Source of the DNA: CAG-791 sp963629395
Lineage (GTDB): Bacteria; Bacillota; Clostridia; Lachnospirales; Lachnospiraceae
Assembly (NCBI GenBank): GCA_963629395.1
Contig: CAVGIV010000027.1
Coordinates: 1-32,303, forward strand
Length of the DNA: 32,303 bases
Direction: 5' to 3'
The notes beneath the pieces were generated by a model. That model saw nothing but the letters and a program-made list of their open reading frames with translations, did not search any database and was not told the DNA's origin. This document shows positions 8,047 through 16,346 of this stretch, in pieces (the stretch's first letter is position 1; each line of letters starts with the position of its first letter). A program made the translations under genes and the position numbers.

Positions 8047-9600
8047 TCAGAGGCTGTCCTCGCTAAAGAGCCTTTTTTTGCGCTCCAGCATCTCCTCCAT
8101 GTTCTCCAGGTAGACCGAAACCTCCTTGGCATTGTCGCAGCGCTCAATTCTCCCATTGGGGTACACGCGCTTGGTAACGGATCCTGCCCCCAGTGCCATG
8201 ATGGTCTGCTTCTCCTCCATGATGAGGATGTTATAAATTCCGTACTTGCCCTCTCTTGCATATCCGACATTTTCAAAGTTGCCGGACATGTTCTTCTGAC
8301 GGTAAAGGTAGTACGGCTTCATATCCATGGCCTCTGCCGCCTTCCTGGCGATATCCATGGTCGCGTCCGTATTCAGAAGGACCGGATACCCTTTCTCATC
8401 AATGACGCGCCGCAGGCGGGACGCCCGCTTGATAGCCAGCGAATGCACCGTCAGTGAATCCGGATTCAGTGCCTCTATCGCGCTTGCTGTTTTCTGCACG
8501 GCCTCTGCATCCTCTCCCGGCAGTCCCAGGATGATATCCATATTAATGTTGTCAAATCCGCAGTCCCTGGCCTCCCGGTAAATTTCCTCTACCTGTGACA
8601 CGCTGTGACGCCGACCGATGATGCGGAGCGTTTCCTCATTCATCGTCTGCGGATTGACACTGATTCTCGTCACCGGATGACGCCGCAGCGCCTCCAGCTT
8701 ATCCCTTGTAATGCTGTCCGGGCGCCCGGCCTCCACCGTGAATTCCTGCACTGTGCGAAGGTCAAAATAACGCGCAATCGCCCGGCATAGGCGATCCAGC
8801 TCGTCAGCCTCCAGCGAGGTGGGTGTGCCGCCGCCGATGTAAACCGTGTCCAGCACCTTTCCCCTCATGAGACTCGCCGTCAGCTCCATCTCACGCTCCA
8901 GGGCATCCAGATACTCTCCCACACGGTCCTTCCAGGATGCAATGGCAAAGGAGGGAAACGAACAGTACAGGCAGGTTGTCGGGCAAAAGGGGATGCCGAT
9001 GTAGAGGCTGTACCCATCCTCATAGTGAAGACTGCCGAGAATCCGCTTCTCACGGATGGCAATGTCTGCCGCAAGCTCTGCCTTCTCCGGCAAAACCCTG
9101 TGATCCCTCTCCAGGTACTGTATGGCCTCTTCCTTCGAAGCCCCCTCTTCCATTCTCGTCATGGCGATTTTCGTCGGCCGAATACCGATCAAATCTCCCC
9201 AGGGAAGCGTCTTTCCCGTGTAATCGCAGAGACTGTCATATAAAAAGGTCTTCAATGCCGCCTTCACGCGGCTGCTCTTTACAAGGCAGCTTTCATTCTC
9301 CGGTGCCGGCATTTCAAAGACCGCCTCCAGCACGTGCTTCTCACCGGATATGGATTCCGCCGGCTCCTTTGCCGCATCATGGGCTGCAAAGTGCAAGGTC
9401 ATTTTATCCCGGCCAAACTCGATCCGAAGAAGCTCTCTTGCATCTGCATGCTCTTTAGCTGCCATTCTGCGCCGTTTACTGTTTGCATCCTCATCCACCA
9501 GAACCTTTACCTCTTCCTCCGGGTAGAAGGCCTTAACAAGAGAATGAATTTCGTATCGGTACAAATCTATATTTTCTGAAACCAGCAGCACGTTGTACAC
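8047..9600 (-). CDS. hemZ: Coproporphyrinogen dehydrogenase HemZ (radical SAM)
   Basis: A 517-residue radical SAM protein of the HemN/HemZ family, expected to convert coproporphyrinogen III to protoporphyrinogen without oxygen, or to be a paralogue of that enzyme. The 4Fe-4S motif is C206-x3-C210-x2-C213 within IPFCPTTCLYCSF. YIGGGTPTSLE, the glycine-rich SAM-binding stretch, and NMDIILGLPGE follow. The long N-terminal extension of about 200 residues before the radical SAM core fits HemZ rather than HemN. The start is uncertain. GTG at 9600 has its purine-rich sequence almost touching it. GTG at 9591 would have AGAGGTG six bases upstream. An in-frame TGA two codons above 9600 rules out a longer form. 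The gene follows the MBL hydrolase gene by 44 bp, probably in the rel operon. Confidence 0.9.
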   Translation of the reverse strand: MYNVLLVSENIDLYRYEIHSLVKAFYPEEEVKVLVDEDANSKRRRMAAKEHADARELLRIEFGRDKMTLHFAAHDAAKEPAESISGEKHVLEAVFEMPAPENESCLVKSSRVKAALKTFLYDSLCDYTGKTLPWGDLIGIRPTKIAMTRMEEGASKEEAIQYLERDHRVLPEKAELAADIAIREKRILGSLHYEDGYSLYIGIPFCPTTCLYCSFPSFAIASWKDRVGEYLDALEREMELTASLMRGKVLDTVYIGGGTPTSLEADELDRLCRAIARYFDLRTVQEFTVEAGRPDSITRDKLEALRRHPVTRISVNPQTMNEETLRIIGRRHSVSQVEEIYREARDCGFDNINMDIILGLPGEDAEAVQKTASAIEALNPDSLTVHSLAIKRASRLRRVIDEKGYPVLLNTDATMDIARKAAEAMDMKPYYLYRQKNMSGNFENVGYAREGKYGIYNILIMEEKQTIMALGAGSVTKRVYPNGRIERCDNAKEVSVYLENMEEMLERKKRLFSEDSL

Positions 9601-9644
9601 CTCTCACAGCAGATGTTAAGACAAAAGTACCTTTGCCCCTTATA

Positions 9645-10289
9645 TCACAGCATCGGATTAAATTTCTTCTCATGGCCAATAGTCGTCATGCCTCCGTGTC
9701 CCGGATACACTCTCGTCTCCTCCGGAAGAGGAAGAAGCTTCTCACGAATCGACCGAACCAGCGCACTCATTGATCCTGTCGGGAAATCTGTCCGGCCCAC
9801 CGACTCCTCGAACAAGGTGTCGCCGGCGAGCAGGATGGGCGCGTTTTCGTTATTTGAAATGTAATAGCAGCAGCTCCCCTCGGTATGTCCCGGCGTTGCG
9901 ATGCACCGGAAGGTAATTCCGGCCAGCGTAACCTCCTCGCCATCCTTTAAAAAGACATCCGGGTTCACCGTTTTGGGGTTATCGTAAACAGCCGAAAGAT
10001 TGGCTTCGGGATCCCGGATCAGCCTCGTCTCCTTCTCCCCGATGTACACCCTGGCACCGGTTCGCTCCGCCAGCTCCTCAACGCCGCCGATGTGGTCAAA
10101 ATGCGCATGCGTCAGCAAAATCGCACACACACGAAGACCCTGCTCGTCCATGGCATCGGCCAGCGCCCCGCCATGGTCCGCCGGATCCACCAGCACAGCT
10201 TCAGCGGAACCCTCTTTGTGAAGAAAATACACATTGGTGTACTCTATGCCGACCACGTATTTCTGAATGATGATTGTATTCTCAGCCAT
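9645..10289 (-). CDS. MBL-fold metallo-hydrolase (glyoxalase II-like)
   Basis: A 214-residue metallo-beta-lactamase-fold hydrolase. The binuclear metal motif THAHFDH is at residues 60-66. GHTEGS supplies the next His, LLAGDTLF the bridging Asp, and PGHG the last His. Size and motifs fit the YcbL/hydroxyacylglutathione-hydrolase-like group, but the substrate is unknown because Clostridia generally lack glutathione. I place the start at 10289 (MAENTI), where GGGGAG sits five bases upstream. An in-frame TTG at 10310 would add seven residues without a good RBS. The gene is 33 bp after rel and 44 bp before hemZ. Confidence 0.92.
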   Translation of the reverse strand: MAENTIIIQKYVVGIEYTNVYFLHKEGSAEAVLVDPADHGGALADAMDEQGLRVCAILLTHAHFDHIGGVEELAERTGARVYIGEKETRLIRDPEANLSAVYDNPKTVNPDVFLKDGEEVTLAGITFRCIATPGHTEGSCCYYISNNENAPILLAGDTLFEESVGRTDFPTGSMSALVRSIREKLLPLPEETRVYPGHGGMTTIGHEKKFNPML

Positions 10290-10322
10290 TTTGCTCCCCA
10301 TCTGCTGCAATGCTCTCCAGAC

Positions 10323-12755
10323 TCACGTCCGTTTGATGTCGACAACATTCGGAATCTGCCGAAGCTTTTCTATAATCGCCGCCAGCTCTGCCTTGCCGCT
10401 GACATGGAAGGTCACACTCATGGTCGCAAAGCCCTGCTTGCTGGTCCATGTATTCACGCCGACAATGGAGATATTCTTCTCCGTAAAGGTGCGGGATACA
10501 TCGGAGAGAAGTCCTGAACGGTCGTTGGCATAGATGGTAATCTCTGCCTCGAAATCGCCCTCCGGTGCACCCTGTCCGCCGTTTTCCCAGTCGGCATCGA
10601 TAAGACGTGCACGGTCAATCTCCGGCAGATTCATCATGTTGATGCAATCGCTCCGGTGAATAGTCACACCGCGCCCTCTGGTTACATAGCCGACAATTTC
10701 ATCGCCCGGCACGGGATTGCAGCAGCGCGCATAATGTACCGCCACATCATGAATTCCCTTGACCGTAATTCCGGTTCCCTTCCGAATTCTCGTGTGTGCA
10801 GCGTTGTCCTCAACCTGCCGCAGAATCTCATCATCCGTAAGGTGCGCCAGGTGATCTTTTTCATACAGCTCCAGGAGCTTGTTGGCAACCTGTCCTTCCT
10901 TCAGTCCTCCGTGACCGATGGCCGCAAGAACGGCGTCCCATTCGCGGAAGCCGTATTTGCGAAGGACGGCGTCCATATACTCGGGCTTTAGAAGCTGGTC
11001 TTCCTTGAGTCCCTTTGTTTTGCAATAAGCATCAAAGGCATCCTGCCCGCGGACGATGTTCTCTTCCTTCTGATTCTTCTTAAACCACTGATTGATCTTG
11101 TTCTTGGCCGAGGCACTCTTGCAGATGTTCAGCCAGTCCAGACTCGGCCCGTGGGAATTCTGCGAGGTAATGATCTCAATGCGATCCCCGTTCTGAATCT
11201 GATAATCAATTGTAACCAGCTTCCCGTTTACTCTGGCACCGACCATCCGGTTGCCGACCGCCGAATGGATCGAATATGCAAAATCAATCGGTGTTGAGCC
11301 GGCCGGCAGGTTTTTCACCTCGCCATTGGGTGTGAAACAATACACGCTGTCCGAGAACAGGTCCAGGTCGCTCTTCAGGAGCTGCATGAATTCCTTGTTG
11401 TCCGACATGGACTGCTGCCATTCCAGAATCTGCCGCAGCCATGTCAGCTTCTCCTGCTCCGTTTCGTCCACATGGCGTCCGTCGCTTGACACCTTATACT
11501 TCCAGTGGGCGGCAATACCGTATTCCGCCTCCCGGTTCATCTCAAAGGTACGAATCTGAATTTCGAAGGGCTGTCCTGTCTTCCCGATCAGTGTGGTATG
11601 CAGGGACTGGTAGCCATTTGCCTTCGGCATGGCAATGTAGTCCTTGAAACGTCCCGGGATGGGCTTATACAGCTCGTGAATAACACCCAGAGCCGCATAG
11701 CAGTCCTTTACTGTGTTCACAATAATCCGCACGGCGAACAGGTCATATATTTCATCCAGCGTCTTGTGCTTGTTCACCATCTTCTTGTAGATGGAGAAAA
11801 AATGCTTCACCCGGCCACTGACCTTTGCCTCGATGCCGGCCTCCTTGACAGCCTGCACGACGCTTTCTGCAATCTCCTCCACGTAGTGCTCGCGTTCGGA
11901 CTTGCGCTCCTTTACCTGGAGCACGAGATCCTGATAAACCTCCGGCTTCAGATAGCGCAGCGAAAGGTCATCGAGCTCGACCTTAATCTTGCTGATGCCA
12001 AGGCGGGATGCAATGGGCGAATAAATGTCCAGCGTCTCCTGGGCAATTCGCTTTTGCTTCTCCGGCGGCTGGTACTGGAGTGTCCGCATGTTATGGAGGC
12101 GGTCGGCCAGCTTGATGAGAATGACACGGATATCCTTGACCATTGCAAGGAACATCTTGCGCAGGTTCTCTGCCTGCATCTCCTGCTGTGCCTGCGTCTT
12201 ATCCGCATAATCGCCGGAAAGCTTGATCTTTTTGAGCTTGGTAACACCGTCCACAAGGTTTGCAACGTCATCGCCGAACTGTCTTGCAAGCTCTTCCTTT
12301 GTATAAACCGTATCCTCTACGACATCATGCAAAAGCCCTGCCGCAATGGTCTCCTGATCCATTTCAAGATCTGCCAGGATAATAGAAACGTCCAATGGAT
12401 GGATGATATAGGGCTCGCCGCTCTTGCGCTTTTGTCCCTCGTGCGCGACGCTGGCAAGGTGATAGGCATTCTCGATCATCGAAAGGTCATCGCTGGGATG
12501 ATACCTGCGCACGCGAATAAGAAGGTCCTCATAGAGTTCCTGCGGCGTCAGGAATTCCTGCGTGCGCTCGAGTGTGCCCTTGACAAAGCCATTCGGCTTG
12601 CTGCTTACCGCTTTTTCGTTTTCCGCCGATTGCGTCTGCGCTGCCGTCTCATTTTCTGCAGGCACGCCAAAAATCGCATCAGCACCCTCTCCCAGAGGGT
12701 TGCCGATGCGTTCCCGTTCCTTAAAGATACGGCCAGAATCATTCATTCCTTTCAT
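10323..12755 (-). CDS. relA: Bifunctional (p)ppGpp synthetase/hydrolase Rel
   Basis: An 810-residue Rel/SpoT homologue that makes and degrades (p)ppGpp in the stringent response. Domains in order are as follows. The HD hydrolase has H143-D144 and E147-D148 in HDVVED. The synthetase domain has R369-F-K-D372, the RxKD form typical of bifunctional enzymes, followed by GYQSLHTT and EIQIRT. The TGS domain contains VYCFTPNGEV. A helical/zinc-finger-like region has HYARCCNPVPGD, and a C-terminal ACT domain closes the protein. The first 60 residues are a poorly conserved, Ala/Glu-rich extension. The ATG at 12755 (MKGMNDS) is chosen because AGGAG lies five bases upstream. The frame opens 17 codons earlier without an RBS. 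A promoter is visible at 12797-12826. Confidence 0.96.
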   Translation of the reverse strand: MKGMNDSGRIFKERERIGNPLGEGADAIFGVPAENETAAQTQSAENEKAVSSKPNGFVKGTLERTQEFLTPQELYEDLLIRVRRYHPSDDLSMIENAYHLASVAHEGQKRKSGEPYIIHPLDVSIILADLEMDQETIAAGLLHDVVEDTVYTKEELARQFGDDVANLVDGVTKLKKIKLSGDYADKTQAQQEMQAENLRKMFLAMVKDIRVILIKLADRLHNMRTLQYQPPEKQKRIAQETLDIYSPIASRLGISKIKVELDDLSLRYLKPEVYQDLVLQVKERKSEREHYVEEIAESVVQAVKEAGIEAKVSGRVKHFFSIYKKMVNKHKTLDEIYDLFAVRIIVNTVKDCYAALGVIHELYKPIPGRFKDYIAMPKANGYQSLHTTLIGKTGQPFEIQIRTFEMNREAEYGIAAHWKYKVSSDGRHVDETEQEKLTWLRQILEWQQSMSDNKEFMQLLKSDLDLFSDSVYCFTPNGEVKNLPAGSTPIDFAYSIHSAVGNRMVGARVNGKLVTIDYQIQNGDRIEIITSQNSHGPSLDWLNICKSASAKNKINQWFKKNQKEENIVRGQDAFDAYCKTKGLKEDQLLKPEYMDAVLRKYGFREWDAVLAAIGHGGLKEGQVANKLLELYEKDHLAHLTDDEILRQVEDNAAHTRIRKGTGITVKGIHDVAVHYARCCNPVPGDEIVGYVTRGRGVTIHRSDCINMMNLPEIDRARLIDADWENGGQGAPEGDFEAEITIYANDRSGLLSDVSRTFTEKNISIVGVNTWTSKQGFATMSVTFHVSGKAELAAIIEKLRQIPNVVDIKRT

Positions 12756-12796
12756 AAATGCTCCTGTCTCCAAGCTTATATCCCACAATAAAGCAG

Positions 12797-12826
12797 ATTT
12801 TAGCACAGACAGGGGCGGCTATTCAA
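12797..12826 (-). promoter_or_regulatory. Promoter of rel
   Basis: Read on the minus strand: -35 TTGAAT (12826-12821), 18-bp spacer, and -10 TAAAAT (12802-12797) preceded by TGC, an extended -10. It lies between the rbr stop and the rel start, so rel has its own promoter. Confidence 0.6.
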
Positions 12827-12857
12827 GGAAATCAAAGACAGGCAAGTAACGACCCGT

Positions 12858-13400
12858 TTAATAATTCTCCTCATGCACCTCGAAATAGCTCTGCGGGTGA
12901 TTGCAGACAGGACAGACAGCCGGTGCCTTGGTTCCGACAACGATGTGCCCGCAATTGCGGCACTCCCACACCTTCACTTCACTCTTCTCGAATACCTGTG
13001 CGGTCTCAATGTTGTGAAGCAGTGCGCGATATCTCTCCTCGTGGTGCTTCTCAATTGCGCCCACTGCGCGGAACTTCACGGCAAGAGCATGGAAGCCCTC
13101 TTCCTCTGCAGTCTTGGCAAACTCTTCATACATATCGGTCCACTCGTAGTTCTCGCCCTCTGCAGCAGCAGCAAGATTCTCCTTAGTATCGCCGATTCCG
13201 GCCAGCTCCTTGAACCACATCTTGGCGTGCTCTTTCTCGTTGTCTGCCGTCTTCAGAAACAGTGCAGACATCTGCTCATAGCCTTCCTTTTTGGCCACGG
13301 ATGCAAAATACGTGTACTTATTCCTTGCCTGCGACTCTCCTGCAAATGCTGCCTGCAGATTCTTCTCCGTCTGTGTTCCTGCGTACTTGTTCTCAGCCAT
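12858..13400 (-). CDS. rbr: Rubrerythrin
   Basis: A 180-residue non-haem di-iron peroxidase that reduces hydrogen peroxide in anaerobes. The N-terminal four-helix domain has the diiron ligand region beginning at E22 (FAGESQARNKY), then NEKEHAK and EKHHEERY. The C-terminal rubredoxin-like domain has C147-x2-C150 and C163-x2-C166. The start at 13400 (MAENKYAG) is preferred because AGGAG is eight bases away. Two ATGs upstream in frame are too close to that RBS or precede it. It follows perR by 17 bp and is evidently co-transcribed, so it should be induced by peroxide through PerR. Confidence 0.96.
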   Translation of the reverse strand: MAENKYAGTQTEKNLQAAFAGESQARNKYTYFASVAKKEGYEQMSALFLKTADNEKEHAKMWFKELAGIGDTKENLAAAAEGENYEWTDMYEEFAKTAEEEGFHALAVKFRAVGAIEKHHEERYRALLHNIETAQVFEKSEVKVWECRNCGHIVVGTKAPAVCPVCNHPQSYFEVHEENY

Positions 13401-13417
13401 GTTCATTTCTCCTTTTC

Positions 13418-13825
13418 TCATGTGCTATTCTTCCCGGATTGTCCCTGACAGTCCAGGCAGATTCCCTTGAAAAAAATATCATACCCCAGGAATTTCATTC
13501 CATGCGTATCGTGGATTCGCTCTTCCAGATCGGATAGCACATCCATATCCACATCAAAGACCTCTCCGCACCGCACGCATCGGACGTGATAGTGATTGGG
13601 CAGTGTAAAATCGAATCGATCCGGTCCGTCCGGAACCTCAACTCTTCGCACAGCGCCTTCCTCGGCCAATATCCCGAGATTTCTGTAGACCGTTCCCTTC
13701 CCTATGGTCGGATGGTCCTTTCGGATAAATTCATACACCTCCTCCGCAGTGACATGCCGTTTCAGTTCGTACACCGCGTCGCGAACCAGGTCTTTTTGAA
13801 TTGTATTTCTCCGTATCTGGCTCAT
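13418..13825 (-). CDS. perR: Peroxide-responsive repressor PerR (Fur family)
   Basis: A 135-residue Fur-family metal-dependent repressor. An N-terminal winged helix (TIGKGTVYRNLGIL) precedes a C-terminal dimerisation and metal-binding domain. The structural zinc site is C83-x2-C86 and C123-x2-C126. The five regulatory ligands known from Bacillus subtilis PerR (H37, D85, H91, H93, D104) fall, with one constant offset of 13, on H24, D72, H78, H80 and D91. That supports PerR over Fur or Zur, because the last ligand is Asp. It is the first gene of perR-rbr and has its own strong promoter. Confidence 0.92.
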   Translation of the reverse strand: MSQIRRNTIQKDLVRDAVYELKRHVTAEEVYEFIRKDHPTIGKGTVYRNLGILAEEGAVRRVEVPDGPDRFDFTLPNHYHVRCVRCGEVFDVDMDVLSDLEERIHDTHGMKFLGYDIFFKGICLDCQGQSGKNST

Positions 13826-13864
13826 TGCATTTATCTCTCTTGATAGGAATTTATCTTAATTAGG

Positions 13865-13892
13865 ATTATATCTCAATTCAGCCATTTGTCAA
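13865..13892 (-). promoter_or_regulatory. Promoter of perR-rbr
   Basis: Minus strand: consensus -35 TTGACA (13892-13887), 16-bp spacer and consensus -10 TATAAT (13870-13865). The A/T-rich near-palindrome TCTTAATTAGGA just downstream, around the start of transcription (about 13854-13865), could be the PerR operator. It does not match the Bacillus Per box closely, so that part is only a suggestion. Confidence 0.75.
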
Positions 13893-13926
13893 CCTCCATC
13901 TATCCCATCCCCGAATAGACGCAAAA

Positions 13927-13955
13927 GACCATACACTCCTAATGAGTGTATGGTC
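13927..13955 (-). terminator. Terminator of groESL
   Basis: A perfect 12-bp stem (13927-13938 with 13944-13955) and 5-base loop, followed on the minus strand by TTTT. It lies 73 bp after the groEL stop and just upstream of the perR promoter, so it insulates the two units. Confidence 0.8.
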
Positions 13956-14027
13956 AAAATACTCTCGCTTCGTCTATCGTCCTAACGAATAGCACAAAGC
14001 CCTATGTTCCAGTCTTCCCTTTAGGGA

Positions 14028-15647
14028 TTAGTAGCCCATGCCTGCGCCCTGTGCCGGTGCAGCCGGTGCGGGCTCTTTGATGTTGGCAACAGCAGCTTCT
14101 GTTGTCAGGAATGTAGATGCTACAGAGCAAGCGTTCTGCAGTGCGCTTCTGGTAACCTTTACCGGATCCAGAACGCCGTCATCCATCATGTTGACATACT
14201 CTTCTGTGTATGCATCAAAGCCGATGCCCTCTGCAGACTCCTTAACCTTGTTAACGATAACCGATCCGTCGAGTCCAGCATTTGCTGCGATGTTGTACAG
14301 CGGAGCCTCCAGAGCCTTCAGAACGATGCCTGCGCCTGTCTTCTCATCACCGGAGAGCGTCTCAATGACTGCCTCAACCGCCTTCTGGGAGTGGATGTAA
14401 GCAGAACCGCCGCCGAAGATAACGCCCTCTTCTACTGCAGCCTTGGTTGCATTCAGAGCGTCCTCCATACGGTACTTTGCTTCCTTCATCTCGGTCTCAG
14501 TTGCAGCACCGACACGGATAACGCCTACGCCGCCGCTGAGCTTTGCAAGACGCTCCTGGAGCTTTTCCTTGTCGAAATCAGACTTGGTGTCTGCGATCTG
14601 CTTCTTAATCTGCTCAATTCTGTCGTGCAGTGCGTTCTTATCGCCCTCGCCGTCAACGATGGTGGTGTTTTCCTTCTCAATCTTTACGCTCTTTGCGCGG
14701 CCGAGCTGCTCAATCGTAGCATCCTTGAGCTCCAGGCCAAGGTCAGAGGAAATAACCTGTCCGCCGGTCAGGATAGCGATATCCTCGAGCATAGCCTTTC
14801 TGCGATCGCCGTAGCCAGGTGCCTTTACAGCAACAACATCAAAGGTTCCGCGGAGCTTGTTCACGATCAGGGTGGTCAGAGCCTCGCCCTCAACATCCTC
14901 AGCGATGATCAGAAGCTTCGCGCCCATCTTTACGATCTGCTCCAGCACCGGAAGGATATCCTGAATGTTGGAAATCTTCTTGTCGGTGATCAGGATGTAA
15001 GGATCCTCCAGGTTAGCAACCATCTTCTCGGTATCATTGCACATATAAGCACTGATGTAGCCGCGGTCGAACTGCATGCCCTCTACCAGGTCCAGCTCGG
15101 TCTTCATGGTCTTGGACTCCTCAATGGTGATAACGCCATCCTTGGAAACCTTCTCCATAGCATCGGCAATCATCTTGCCGACCTCTGCATCACCGGAGGA
15201 AATAGTAGCAACCTTCTCGATGTCTTCCTTGCCCTTTACAGTGGTGCTCATGCTCTTAATCGAGTCAACAGCAGCATCTGTAGCCTTCTTCATACCTTTG
15301 CGGAGCACGATGGGGTTAGCGCCTGCTGCCAGGTTCTTCATTCCCTCATTGATCATCGCCTGTGCAAGAACGGTTGCGGTTGTTGTTCCGTCACCGGCAA
15401 CATCGTTGGTCTTGGAAGCAGCCTCACGGATGATCTGTGCGCCCATGTTCTCGAACTCATCCTCAAGCTCGATCTCCTTGGCGATTGTTACACCATCGTT
15501 TGTGATGGTCGGAGCGCCGTAGCTCTTATCAAGAACAACATTGCGTCCCTTCGGTCCCAGTGTAATCTTAACTGTATCTGCCAGCTTGTTCACTCCGCCT
15601 GCAAGAGCAACTCTCGCATCTGTACCCATCTTTAAATCCTTAGCCAT
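14028..15647 (-). CDS. groEL: Chaperonin GroEL (60 kDa)
   Basis: A 539-residue ATP-dependent chaperonin subunit forming the double-ring folding cage with GroES in the cytoplasm. The sequence shows the N-terminal KxG...LADTVKITLGPKGRNVVLDKSYG region, the ATP-site GDGTTTA, and the typical GAGMGY tail. Length is normal for the family. AGGAGG lies nine bases before the ATG. The 117-bp gap after groES holds one copy of a dispersed repeat (15676-15743). The gene is under the CIRCE/HrcA-controlled promoter upstream of groES. Confidence 0.98.
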   Translation of the reverse strand: MAKDLKMGTDARVALAGGVNKLADTVKITLGPKGRNVVLDKSYGAPTITNDGVTIAKEIELEDEFENMGAQIIREAASKTNDVAGDGTTTATVLAQAMINEGMKNLAAGANPIVLRKGMKKATDAAVDSIKSMSTTVKGKEDIEKVATISSGDAEVGKMIADAMEKVSKDGVITIEESKTMKTELDLVEGMQFDRGYISAYMCNDTEKMVANLEDPYILITDKKISNIQDILPVLEQIVKMGAKLLIIAEDVEGEALTTLIVNKLRGTFDVVAVKAPGYGDRRKAMLEDIAILTGGQVISSDLGLELKDATIEQLGRAKSVKIEKENTTIVDGEGDKNALHDRIEQIKKQIADTKSDFDKEKLQERLAKLSGGVGVIRVGAATETEMKEAKYRMEDALNATKAAVEEGVIFGGGSAYIHSQKAVEAVIETLSGDEKTGAGIVLKALEAPLYNIAANAGLDGSVIVNKVKESAEGIGFDAYTEEYVNMMDDGVLDPVKVTRSALQNACSVASTFLTTEAAVANIKEPAPAAPAQGAGMGY

Positions 15648-15675
15648 AATTCACAGCCTCCTTTTTTAACTCAAA

Positions 15676-15743
15676 TAACTCTTCAGCGCCCCTTTGCAAA
15701 ATCGCCGCTGCAAAGCTTCTCTTTTGCTCATGTGGCGTTCTCG
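15676..15743 (+). repeat. Dispersed palindromic repeat, module 1, copy A (groES-groEL spacer)
   Basis: The leader TAACTCTTCAGCGCC (15676-15690) is followed by a 51-base core at 15693-15743. The core matches copy B at 50 of 51 positions. GCAAAA and TTTTGC form inverted arms, and GCGCC can pair with GGCG near the far end. On the minus strand the copy contains a 21-codon frame (15731-15666) that ends eight bases before the groEL RBS and starts MSKREALQ. Confidence 0.85.
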
Positions 15744-15764
15744 TCAAATTCCTATTCGCACGCT

Positions 15765-16055
15765 TTATTCCATAACTGCCAGGATGTCGCTCTGACGAAC
15801 GATGGTGTAGGTCTCATCCTCGCTGAGCTTCACCTCAGTTCCGGAATACTTGGAGTAAACAACCTTGTCGCCAACCTTTACCTGCATAGGGATCAGCTTT
15901 CCGTCATCTGCGGTCTTGCCGGGTCCTACTGCTACAACCTCAGCCTGCTGGGGCTTTTCCTTCTCAGCGCCGGGAATTACGATGCCGGATGCAGTTGTCG
16001 TCTCTGCCTCCAGTGCCTTCAGAACAACTCTGTCTTCCAACGGAACTAACTTCAT
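15765..16055 (-). CDS. groES: Co-chaperonin GroES (10 kDa)
   Basis: A 96-residue lid of the GroEL folding chamber. Recognisable family stretches are LVPLEDRVVLK at the start, the mobile loop ETTTASGIVIPG, GDKVVYSKYSGTEV, and a C-terminal ILAVME. AAGGAGG lies seven bases before the ATG. It is the first gene of groES-groEL, directly downstream of a CIRCE element. Confidence 0.98.
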   Translation of the reverse strand: MKLVPLEDRVVLKALEAETTTASGIVIPGAEKEKPQQAEVVAVGPGKTADDGKLIPMQVKVGDKVVYSKYSGTEVKLSEDETYTIVRQSDILAVME

Positions 16056-16142
16056 AATGATGCCTCCTTAAAAATATCGAGTCCGCTCTACCAGCGTTCT
16101 CATTCATGTAAGCAATCCGATCTTGCGTAATGCTTGGGGTTG

Positions 16143-16169
16143 TTAGCACTCTTTTTGCTCGAGTGCTAA
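16143..16169. promoter_or_regulatory. CIRCE operator (HrcA binding site)
   Basis: TTAGCACTC, nine bases, then GAGTGCTAA: a perfect match to the CIRCE inverted repeat bound by the heat-shock repressor HrcA. It overlaps the expected transcription start of groES, so HrcA should repress groESL until heat or misfolding stress. hrcA itself is not in the window. Confidence 0.97.
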
Positions 16170-16181
16170 TTGACAGTAGTT

Positions 16182-16210
16182 ATAATAGTACGCTGCCAGA
16201 GGGAATGCAA
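16182..16210 (-). promoter_or_regulatory. Promoter of groESL
   Basis: Minus strand: -35 TTGCAT (16210-16205), 17-bp spacer, and -10 TATTAT (16187-16182). CIRCE begins 12 bases downstream of the -10. The -35 is weak but the spacing is ideal. Confidence 0.6.
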
Positions 16211-16346
16211 GAATTAAAAAAATAGTTTATTATTTGTTAATATCTAACGCCGATTTCATTTGCACCACTTCGCGACGGGTCCCGGCAAAGATCCCCGGTA
16301 CATCGTTTGCAAACCAACCGGCAGCAATAAACAGGAGGAAGATGTT

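Noticed and set aside
14391..15635. Long open frame on the plus strand opposite groEL
   Set aside because: It is antisense to an unambiguous GroEL and has no RBS or family features. Similar long antisense frames opposite rel and uxaC were dismissed for the same reason.
16170..16186. TTGACA and TATAAT on the plus strand next to CIRCE
   Set aside because: Only five bases separate them, too close for a promoter. The TATAAT overlaps the minus-strand -10 of groESL.
16211..16346. Riboswitch in the leader of the flavoenzyme gene
   Set aside because: The region has some GC-rich self-complementarity (CCGG words) but none of the conserved core of the FMN or other riboswitches I know.
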